This document shows, piece after piece, positions 1 to 4,426 of a stretch of 6,655 bases of DNA. A program made the translations under genes and the position numbers. The notes beneath the pieces were generated by a model that worked only from the letters and a program-made list of their open reading frames with translations, was not told the origin of the DNA and searched no databases. The DNA comes from Patescibacteria group bacterium (GTDB lineage: Bacteria > Patescibacteriota > Patescibacteriia > Patescibacteriales > GWC2-42-12). How positions within the stretch are numbered: position 1 is the first letter of the stretch; each line of letters starts with the position of its first letter. The DNA lies in the NCBI GenBank assembly GCA_018827685.1, contig JAHJXD010000063.1:1-6655 (forward strand), read 5' to 3'.

Positions 1-200
1 TTTTTAAATTTTTCAGCTAATTTTGTAATTACCTCATCCGCCCATGAAGGAGTTAAAACTTTAACGCCATTAAAATCTATTTTTATTTCCGCATTTTTAT
101 CTAAATCTTTTATTAAATAAGCAGACATAGCCAAAAACGCTTCTCTGCCTGCTGGACGAGAAATCAACATTTCGCCAAATTTTTTTAATTCAATTTTCAT
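1..200 (-). CDS. STAS-like DUF4325 protein, 3' end cut by window edge
   Basis: Translating the minus strand from the ATG at 200-198 gives 66 residues before the left edge, so the C-terminus is missing. The protein begins MKIELKKFGEMLISRPAGR. It shows an alternating beta/alpha pattern and a motif at residues 49-57 (LTPSWADEV) that matches the conserved Ser-aromatic-Ala-Asp-Glu core of DUF4325, a STAS-like family of unknown function. Ser52 sits roughly where SpoIIAA-type anti-anti-sigma factors carry their phosphorylated serine; that placement is my inference. The gene starts 15 bp after the stop of a GHKL ATPase gene on the same strand, which suggests kinase and STAS partner act together. No Shine-Dalgarno sequence is present, and a good promoter lies just upstream. 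Family assignment is fairly secure; the physiological role is unknown. Confidence 0.75.
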   Translation of the reverse strand, partial: MKIELKKFGEMLISRPAGREAFLAMSAYLIKDLDKNAEIKIDFNGVKVLTPSWADEVITKLAEKFK

Positions 201-214
201 AATTGTTTGAAAAA

Positions 215-242
215 ATTATATTTTTATTTTCAATATTGCCAA
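215..242 (-). promoter_or_regulatory. Candidate internal promoter for the DUF4325 gene
   Basis: On the minus strand TTGGCA (242-237) is followed after 16 bp by TATAAT (220-215), matching 11 of 12 consensus positions. The -10 overlaps the stop codon of the ATPase gene. Transcription should begin near 208, leaving a leader of only about 8 nt before the ATG at 200. It would let the STAS-like protein be made independently of the ATPase. The AT-rich background makes chance matches possible. Confidence 0.45.
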
Positions 243-794
243 ACATCCCTTAATATTTTGGTTTGTTTGTTTTATTTTCATTTGATGATTTAATTCCGCG
301 TAGCTATTGCCTGACGCAAAAAAAAGATTTGCGCTTATCTCTTCCACGCTATTTTTTACAAATTTTAATCCATTGCCCCTGTTTTCAGGCGCTCTGCCGG
401 AAATTTTTTCAGTAAACGCTGTTTGCAACGCTTCTGAATTATTTTTCAATTTCGGCTTAACTTTTTTTAATGTTTTTAAAATTCCTTGTCCTCTATCAGC
501 TAAAATTATTTCTAATTCTTGATTTTTTGTTTCATAACCAAAAAATATTCCTATTATATCAGGCCAGTTGCCTAAATTATGGTCAAAAGAATTATTGCCA
601 ATTTCTCCTATTATCGCGGAAATTAAATATACTTTATTTTCATTTATCCCGCCTTTTATTAAATCATTTAACATTTTATTATTTCTTATCTCAAAAACAT
701 CTCTTGTTTGGCAATAATAATCATCAATAATATTCACATTTTTTGGTTTTGCTGTTATCCATTGATAAGCTGTTTGTTTTATGTCCATATTCAT
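216..794 (-). CDS. GHKL-family ATP-binding protein (HATPase_c, anti-sigma-kinase-like)
   Basis: The 192-residue product is a single soluble GHKL ATPase domain. Visible motifs are the N box EIGNNSFDHN (64-73), the G1 box LADRGQG (98-104) with the ATP-contacting Asp100, and a G2 box RGNGL (139-143). There is no histidine-kinase dimerisation (HisKA) region, no membrane segment and no receiver domain, so this is not a complete sensor kinase. Its size and layout resemble stand-alone SpoIIAB/RsbW-type kinases. The next gene is a STAS-like DUF4325 protein, which fits a partner-switching or kinase/substrate pair. No sigma factor is visible nearby. Two in-frame ATGs lie at 794 and 788. I prefer 794 because the -10 hexamer TATAAT ends 6 nt before it, predicting a leaderless message. 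The biochemical class is confident; the pathway is not known. Confidence 0.8.
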   Translation of the reverse strand: MNMDIKQTAYQWITAKPKNVNIIDDYYCQTRDVFEIRNNKMLNDLIKGGINENKVYLISAIIGEIGNNSFDHNLGNWPDIIGIFFGYETKNQELEIILADRGQGILKTLKKVKPKLKNNSEALQTAFTEKISGRAPENRGNGLKFVKNSVEEISANLFFASGNSYAELNHQMKIKQTNQNIKGCLAILKIKI

Positions 795-800
795 AATGCT

Positions 801-809
801 ATTATATCA
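801..809 (-). promoter_or_regulatory. Extended -10 promoter predicting a leaderless mRNA
   Basis: The minus strand reads TGATATAATAGCATTATG: an extended -10 (TG, one base, TATAAT at 806-801), then 6 nt, then the ATG at 794. Initiation normally falls about 7 nt after the -10, so transcription would start at or next to the A of the start codon. There is no clear -35 at proper spacing, which extended -10 promoters tolerate. Confidence 0.6.
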
Positions 810-822
810 TATTTTAAGCGAA

Positions 823-987
823 TTAAACGCCAATTTTCCAAATATTTTTTTCTAAAAAAGCTTCGATGGTTTGCCTGTTAGCTTTATTTATAAGATTAGA
901 ATGGGAAAGTTTATTTTCTTTTGCGTAATCAGCCAGAGTGATAATTTTTTTATATTCTGAAAAGTTTGCAAAATTTCTCTTAAGTGG
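823..987 (-). pseudogene. Orphan C-terminal fragment of a small HTH/excisionase-like protein
   Basis: Directly after the 3' end of tRNA-Val an open frame of about 55 codons runs to a TAA at 825-823. It has no ATG, GTG or TTG of its own; its frame opens only by reading through the tRNA. The residues look protein-like rather than random: ITLADYAKENKLSHSNLIN is followed by a basic stretch and ends EKNIWKIGV. This resembles the pattern of MerR/excisionase-type HTH proteins (helix, turn, recognition helix, then a K-x-G-x-x-W-x-I-like strand). I read it as the remaining 3' end of a decayed gene, possibly left by recombination at the tRNA. It could also be a chance open frame. Confidence 0.35.
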
Positions 988-988
988 G

Positions 989-1060
989 TGGGTGTTCAAG
1001 GGATTGAACCTTGGACCTTCTCGATGTAAGCGAGACGCTCTACCACTGAGCCAAACACCC
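989..1060 (-). tRNA. tRNA-Val, anticodon UAC
   Basis: The 72-nt minus-strand sequence folds into a complete cloverleaf. The acceptor GGGTGTT pairs with AACACCC and the discriminator is A. The D arm is GCTC/GAGC with loop AGTGGTA. The anticodon stem TCTCG/CGAGA encloses loop CTTACAT with anticodon TAC, reading GUA and probably other valine codons. The variable loop has 5 nt, and the T arm is CAAGG/CCTTG with loop TTCAATC. The CCA tail is not encoded (CCC follows the discriminator), so CCA-adding enzyme is required. It lies 61 bp after the tgt stop codon on the same strand and may be co-transcribed with it; I find no strong promoter of its own. Confidence 0.95.
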
Positions 1061-1085
1061 AAGATAATTTAACAGAGTGAATAAA

Positions 1086-1117
1086 CAAGGCGCTCTAACC
1101 AACTAAGTTAATGGTCA
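1086..1117 (-). pseudogene. Relic of the 5' half of a second tRNA gene
   Basis: The minus strand contains TTAGTTGGTTAGAGCGCC preceded by ACCATTAAC. This is almost the standard D-arm region of alanine- and isoleucine-type tRNAs (TAGCTCAGTTGGTTAGAGCGCC). The D-stem pairing is damaged (ACTT opposite GAGC), and no anticodon stem, T arm or matching acceptor 3' strand follows before tRNA-Val begins 25 bp later. It sits within 5 bp of the tgt stop codon. I interpret it as a truncated tRNA, the left-over partner of a former tandem tRNA pair or a recombination product. Confidence 0.55.
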
Positions 1118-1121
1118 AAGA

Positions 1122-2240
1122 TCATGTTTTTCCCATGTTTTTCATTAAATCCATATAAAATTCCAAATTATTTATACTTGCCAATCTTTGGCCAACAGGA
1201 TCTTTTAATTTTAACAAATAACGCAAATAAGCTTTAGAATGTTTTTGCAATTCTGGTAATTTACTGTTTGCGTTGATTGGTGAAAAATCATTGGCAAATT
1301 TTGCGTTGTTAATATTCAAGGTATTATAAAATTTTTTATTTAACTTCGTCATTGATAATTGATAATTTGTAATTGAATTAAAAAGCTTCCCATGCCTTGC
1401 TTCTCTGGTTGGGATAACACAGTCAAACATATCCCATCCCATTTTAAAACATTCTATAATATTCTGCGGAGTGCCAATGCCAAGAGCAAATCGCAAACTG
1501 TTTTTTGGAATTAAATCAACTGTAAATTGTAAAACTTTTTTTGCAAAATGTCCGTTTTGATCAATGGGCATTCCGCCAAAACCATATCCATCAAAATCAA
1601 TATTCACTAATTCTTCAACACATTTTTTTCTTAAGTCCAGCTCTGCTCCGCCTTGAATAACCGAAAAAAATAATGGCTTGCGCTTTCTGCACTTTACTTG
1701 CTTGTCATATTCTTTGCGGCATCTTCTTGCCCACAGAATAGTCCGTTCAACAGATTTTTCCAAATCTTTTCTTTTGAAATTATTAGCAGGACAATCATCT
1801 AAACATACTATCATATCTGTTTTTAAAGCAAATTGAATCTGAATAGCTTTTTCCGGAGTTAATTCATGCATTGATCCATCTATGGGAGATTTGAAAATAA
1901 CGCTTTCGTCGGTTATTTTCCCCATTTTAGCATTTTTATGAATTAAAGAAAATACCTGAAATCCGCCGCTATCAGATAATAATGGTTTATCCCATGCTAT
2001 AAAATTATGAATTCCTTTGGCTTTTTTTATAATTTTTATGCCTGGCTGAAGATAAAGATGCAAAGTATTTACCACCATTGCCGGAACATTGATTTTGTTT
2101 AATGTTTGATTATCAATTAATTTTACAAATCCGCGCGTAGCATCAGGCATAAAAAATGGAGTTTTTATTACTCCATGATTGGTTTTTATTTTGCCTATTC
2201 TGGCTTTGGAATTTTTTAGTTGTTTAATAATTTTAAACAT
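1122..2240 (-). CDS. tgt: Queuine tRNA-ribosyltransferase (tRNA-guanine transglycosylase), zinc site lost
   Basis: Tgt exchanges guanine-34 of tRNAs with GUN anticodons (Tyr, His, Asn, Asp) for preQ1 or queuine. The 372-residue product (ATG at 2240) aligns along its whole length with bacterial Tgt: TPFFMPDATRG (27-36), NTLHLYLQPG (58-67), LSDSGGFQVFSL (88-99) with the general-base Asp90, CLDDC (146-150) in the base-recognition loop, VIQGG (194-198), and DMFDCVIPTR (270-279) with the nucleophile Asp273. The C-terminal zinc site is absent: the three Cys and one His of the E. coli enzyme are Ser326, Leu328, Leu331 and Asn357. About 15 extra residues near 288-301 are encoded by a short tandem repeat. 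The Glu of the usual GGLAVGE loop appears as Gln (GGMPIDQ). An ATG at 2273 would add 11 residues and is also possible; neither start has a Shine-Dalgarno. Family certain, activity plausible but unproven. Confidence 0.9.
   Translation of the reverse strand: MFKIIKQLKNSKARIGKIKTNHGVIKTPFFMPDATRGFVKLIDNQTLNKINVPAMVVNTLHLYLQPGIKIIKKAKGIHNFIAWDKPLLSDSGGFQVFSLIHKNAKMGKITDESVIFKSPIDGSMHELTPEKAIQIQFALKTDMIVCLDDCPANNFKRKDLEKSVERTILWARRCRKEYDKQVKCRKRKPLFFSVIQGGAELDLRKKCVEELVNIDFDGYGFGGMPIDQNGHFAKKVLQFTVDLIPKNSLRFALGIGTPQNIIECFKMGWDMFDCVIPTREARHGKLFNSITNYQLSMTKLNKKFYNTLNINNAKFANDFSPINANSKLPELQKHSKAYLRYLLKLKDPVGQRLASINNLEFYMDLMKNMGKT
1351..1378. repeat. Four imperfect 7-bp tandem repeats inside tgt
   Basis: On the plus strand the units are ATTGATA, ATTGATA, ATTTGTA and ATTGAAT, head to tail. 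They lie within the tgt coding region and, read on the minus strand, encode most of the segment NSITNYQLSMTK, which has no counterpart in E. coli Tgt. Because 7 is not a multiple of 3, each unit is read in a different frame. The surrounding insertion keeps the gene in frame. Confidence 0.65.
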
Positions 2241-2265
2241 TTTTATTTGGAATTTGAATATTTGA

Positions 2266-2367
2266 TTATTCATGACCGTAGTCCAACGCCGTATTGGGCA
2301 TAAATTTCCAAATTTCCTCGCAGTTGTGAAAATTTTTATCCAAAAGAGCATTTGGCCACAGTCCCAT
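2266..2367 (-). other. Possible 33-codon leader ORF or gene remnant upstream of tgt
   Basis: An ATG at 2367 opens 33 codons ending DYGHE and TAA. The stop overlaps the alternative tgt start in the arrangement ATGAATAA (2273-2266), a layout typical of translational coupling. Nine of the 33 codons are of the NAY type (Asn, Asp, His, Tyr), the codons read by the tRNAs that Tgt modifies. This is a mild excess in an AT-rich genome. In the neighbouring frame, open upstream of this ATG, lies FHVKWDCGQM, so the region could instead be a frameshifted remnant of an older gene. I do not recognise a family. No Shine-Dalgarno precedes it. Confidence 0.25.
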
Positions 2368-2515
2368 TTAACATGGAATAAAACCCAATATGAGTTCAAC
2401 TATATTCAATATATACCACAAGTCAGGATTTTACAAACTACTCTACTACTAGCAATTTATATTCATTTTTGGCTAAAAAATTAACAATTAAACAAAACAC
2501 GGTAGGAGCAGAGGG

Positions 2516-2543
2516 TTGACAAAATTTTTTAGAGGAATATAAT
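2516..2543 (+). promoter_or_regulatory. Consensus promoter of the rpsF-ssb-rpsR-efp operon
   Basis: A perfect -35 TTGACA (2516-2521) is followed by a 16-bp AT-rich spacer and a perfect -10 TATAAT (2538-2543). Transcription should start near 2550, leaving an A-rich leader of about 30 nt before the rpsF ATG. It is the strongest promoter in the window by match to the vegetative sigma-factor consensus. The short leader shows no hairpin of the S6:S18-binding kind that controls rpsF in many bacteria. Confidence 0.85.
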
Positions 2544-2579
2544 AAAATCAGAAAAATCAAAAAATAATCAGTTAAAATT

Positions 2580-3065
2580 ATGTCAAAAGTAAAATCAGGA
2601 GAGATGCCTCATTACGAATTGCTCTACTTAATATCTAATAAGTTTAGCGAACATGAAATAAAACCAATTATAGAAAAAGTAAATGCTTTGATTTTAAACA
2701 ATCAGGGCAAAATAACATTAGCTGACAATTTAGGCAAAAAAAGGTTGTCTTATCCGATCAAAAGTTTTCGCTATGGATATTATATTTTAGCTGAATTTGA
2801 TATGGTTGGAAAAAATGTAATTAATGTTGATCGCGCTCTGCGCATGATGAATGAAATTTTAAGGCATCAAATTATAATCAAAACGATAAAAACCGCGGAG
2901 CAGATTGTGCAAGACAAAAAAATTGCCGAAAAAATCGCGGCTAGAAATATTAAAGAAGAAAAAAGGGTTAAAGAAAAAATTAAAGAAACTGATAAAGAAA
3001 AGGTTGATTTAAAAGATTTGGATGAAAAACTGGATAAAATTTTAGAAACAAACGATTTATTATAA
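2580..3065 (+). CDS. rpsF: Small ribosomal subunit protein S6 with long charged tail
   Basis: S6 (bS6) binds S18 on the platform of the 30S subunit. Residues 10-103 are the ferredoxin-like S6 domain, beginning PHYELLYLIS and including LGKKRLSYPIKSFRYGYYIL (51-70) and a final strand ending about 103. The remaining 58 residues form a Lys/Glu-rich, probably helical tail ending LDEKLDKILETNDLL, so the 161-residue protein is longer than the unextended family. Glu/Lys-rich S6 tails are common in candidate-phyla bacteria. The ATG at 2580 lies 36 nt after the -10. A second ATG at 2604 (MPHYELL) would match the family's normal N-terminus and has AGGAG only 2 nt before it, too close for a standard Shine-Dalgarno. 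First gene of the operon with ssb, rpsR and efp. Confidence 0.95.
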   Translation: MSKVKSGEMPHYELLYLISNKFSEHEIKPIIEKVNALILNNQGKITLADNLGKKRLSYPIKSFRYGYYILAEFDMVGKNVINVDRALRMMNEILRHQIIIKTIKTAEQIVQDKKIAEKIAARNIKEEKRVKEKIKETDKEKVDLKDLDEKLDKILETNDLL

Positions 3066-3072
3066 TTAATTT

Positions 3073-3107
3073 TCTCGCCGTTTAAATTTATATTTTTGCG
3101 GTCGAGA
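3073..3107 (+). promoter_or_regulatory. Inverted repeat between rpsF and ssb
   Basis: TCTCGCCG (3073-3080) pairs with CGG-T-CGAGA (3099-3107), forming an 8-bp stem with one bulged T and an 18-nt AU-rich loop. It sits in the only sizeable gap of the operon (83 bp). No U-run follows the stem, so it is not a classical terminator. It might influence RNA stability or processing between rpsF and ssb, or bind S6:S18. The function is a guess. Confidence 0.35.
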
Positions 3108-3148
3108 CCCCTGCTTATTAGGGATAAATTATTTAGAAAGAAAAATTT

Positions 3149-3613
3149 ATGAATTTAAACAAAGCCATGGTCATTGGCAATTTAACCAGAGACCCGGAAA
3201 TAAAAACTACGCCAACTGGGCAGACAGTAGCTTCGTTTTCTGTCGCTACCAATTATATTTGGACCGATCAATCGGGTCAGAAGCACGACAAAGTAGAATT
3301 TCACAACATTGTCGCATGGAGACGATTGGCGGAAATCTGCGGCCAATATTTAAAAAGGGGATCAAAAATTTATCTTGAAGGCAAAATGCAAACTCGTAAT
3401 TGGGTTGGCCAAGACGGAGTTAAGCGCTACCGCATGGAAATAATTGCTGAAAATATGATTATGTTAGATCGCGCTGGCGCTGGCAGTGCTATGAGCCGCC
3501 CAGCAGAGATCCCTATGCCAAGCGAACCAGTAATTGACATTGAAGAGGCTGCCAATATGGGCGATAGCAATATGAATGAAGAAGAAATTAGAGTTGAAAA
3601 TATACCGTTTTAA
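3149..3613 (+). CDS. ssb: Single-stranded DNA-binding protein
   Basis: SSB coats single-stranded DNA during replication, repair and recombination and recruits partner proteins through its C-terminal tip. The 154-residue product has an OB-fold over about residues 1-106, with the family hallmarks MNLNKAMVIGNLTRDPEIK, FSVATNYIW, VEFHNIVAWRRLAEICGQYL, KGSKIYLEGK-like LKRGSKIYLEGKMQTRNW and MEIIAENMIML. A flexible acidic linker rich in Pro, Glu and Asn follows, then the terminal VENIPF. That tip keeps the essential IPF but has Glu-Asn where DD or DDD is usual. The ATG at 3149 has only A-rich sequence upstream. The position between rpsF and rpsR is the classic bacterial arrangement. RecA, which competes with SSB for single-stranded DNA, is encoded 0.8 kb away, in convergent orientation. 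Confidence 0.96.
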   Translation: MNLNKAMVIGNLTRDPEIKTTPTGQTVASFSVATNYIWTDQSGQKHDKVEFHNIVAWRRLAEICGQYLKRGSKIYLEGKMQTRNWVGQDGVKRYRMEIIAENMIMLDRAGAGSAMSRPAEIPMPSEPVIDIEEAANMGDSNMNEEEIRVENIPF

Positions 3614-3628
3614 TATATTTATGTTTAT

Positions 3629-3850
3629 ATGGAAGATGCAATCAAAAAAGAAAAACAATGTCATTTTTGCGCAGACAATATAAAAGACATTGATTATAAA
3701 GATACCAATCTGTTGCGCCGATTTATAAATTCTTATGGTAAAATTTTACCCAAAAAAAGAACCGGCACCTGCTCAAAGCATCAGCGCAAATTAGCCACAT
3801 CTATTAAGCGCGCGCGCGTAATGGCTATTTTGCCGTTCACTAATAAATAA
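3629..3850 (+). CDS. rpsR: Small ribosomal subunit protein S18
   Basis: S18 (bS18) pairs with S6 on the 30S platform. The 73-residue protein is of normal length and carries LLRRFINSYGKILPKKRTG (28-46) and HQRKLATSIKRARVMAILP (51-69), the rRNA-binding core. Cys11, Cys14, Cys48 and His51 form a CxxC...CxxH pattern, suggesting the zinc-binding version of S18. It begins 15 bp after the ssb stop. The ATG at 3629 is chosen because the earlier ATG at 3621 is in another frame. In many bacteria rplI (L9) follows; here efp follows instead, only 7 bp after the rpsR stop. Confidence 0.96.
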   Translation: MEDAIKKEKQCHFCADNIKDIDYKDTNLLRRFINSYGKILPKKRTGTCSKHQRKLATSIKRARVMAILPFTNK

Positions 3851-3857
3851 CTTGCTT

Positions 3858-4415
3858 ATGTTGAGTTTAAGCGAAATTAAAATAGGCACTTTGATTAAAA
3901 TTGCCGATAAGCCTTACGCGGTTATTAGGGCCGATCATCATAAAATGGGGCGAGGCGGAGCTGTCTTAAAAACCAAATTAAAAAATTTGTTTAACGGCAA
4001 TATTATAGAAAAAACTTTTCAAGGTAATGATAAGGCTGAGGAAATTAAAACCGAAACCAATCAAGCAACTTATTTATATAAAACCGAAACCCAAGCTTAT
4101 TTTATGAATAATGAAAATTTTGAGCAGTTTAGTTTGCCTATAGAACAGATCTGCGATAAGTTGACATTTTTAAAAGAAAACATGGACGTGAATATATTAT
4201 ATTTTCAGGGTAATCCAGCCTCTTTAAAATTACCTGTTAAAATTTCTCTTAAGGTAACTGGTTCTCCTCCTGGGGTTAAAGGTAATTCGGCCGGCAGCGT
4301 AACTAAGACGGTTCAGCTTGAAACCGGGATGCAAATCAACGCGCCAATGTTCATAAATGAAGGTGATATAGTGATAGTTAACACTGATACTGGAGAATAT
4401 GTAAGCCGAGGCTAA
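3858..4415 (+). CDS. efp: Elongation factor P with arginine at the loop tip
   Basis: EF-P enters the ribosomal E site and relieves stalling at consecutive prolines. The 185-residue product shows the three beta-barrel domains: an N-terminal KOW-like domain (1-64), a central OB domain (about 66-125) and a C-terminal OB domain (about 128-185) with the signature GSPPGVKGNSAGSVTKTVQLETG and ending NTDTGEYVSRG. The loop that reaches the P-site tRNA reads KMGRGGA, with Arg32 where E. coli has the beta-lysylated Lys34. Arg at this position is rhamnosylated by EarP in Pseudomonas; whether it is modified here cannot be seen. I start at the ATG at 3858 rather than the in-frame TTG at 3852. Last gene of the operon; it converges on recA with an 11-bp gap and no recognisable terminator. 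Confidence 0.95.
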   Translation: MLSLSEIKIGTLIKIADKPYAVIRADHHKMGRGGAVLKTKLKNLFNGNIIEKTFQGNDKAEEIKTETNQATYLYKTETQAYFMNNENFEQFSLPIEQICDKLTFLKENMDVNILYFQGNPASLKLPVKISLKVTGSPPGVKGNSAGSVTKTVQLETGMQINAPMFINEGDIVIVNTDTGEYVSRG

Positions 4416-4426
4416 AAAAAATAAAT

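Larger units (their letters stand above)
2241..2579. other. Divergent intergenic region between tgt and rpsF
   Basis: This 339-bp gap holds the rightward rpsF promoter at its right end. A 33-codon minus-strand open frame (2266-2367) lies next to tgt. A weak extended -10 for tgt is possible at 2418-2410 on the minus strand (TGGTATATA), which would give a leader of roughly 160 nt. The stretch 2400-2510 is AT-rich, and I see no further gene in it. I looked for a preQ1 riboswitch upstream of tgt and could not recognise one. Confidence 0.6.

Noticed and set aside
823..1062. A 79-codon open frame starting at TTG across tRNA-Val
   Set aside because: Its first 24 codons are the tRNA itself and the start is only a TTG; just the part after the tRNA looks protein-like, and that is reported as a fragment.
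1122..1124. Possible UGA recoding (glycine), as in Gracilibacteria and Absconditabacteria
   Set aside because: The TGA at the end of tgt falls at the normal protein end, and no in-frame TGA occurs inside any gene.
2241..2399. N-terminal extension of tgt up to a TTG at 2399
   Set aside because: The additional residues have no match to Tgt, which normally begins a few residues before the K-A-R-x-G motif; ATG at 2240 (or 2273) fits better.
2272..2484. Plus-strand open frame of 70 codons in the tgt-rpsF gap
   Set aside because: It is antisense to the tgt upstream region, has no known motif, and runs into AT-rich sequence before the rpsF promoter.
2500..2520. Minus-strand CCCTCTGCTCCTACC resembling a tRNA 3' end
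   Set aside because: No T loop (TTCAA-type) or other arms are present beside it, and the bases overlap the rpsF -35; likely coincidence.
2241..2520. preQ1 riboswitch upstream of tgt
   Set aside because: No recognisable class I or II aptamer pattern (compact hairpin with A-rich tail pairing into the loop) was found by eye.
3464..3664. Minus-strand open frame across the end of ssb and the start of rpsR
   Set aside because: Antisense shadow of well-supported genes, with no motif of its own. The plus-strand frames inside the ATPase and recA genes were rejected for the same reason.
3803..3820. GCGCGCGCGC run in rpsR
   Set aside because: It simply encodes the conserved Lys-Arg-Ala-Arg-Val of S18; no reason to claim a Z-DNA or regulatory element.
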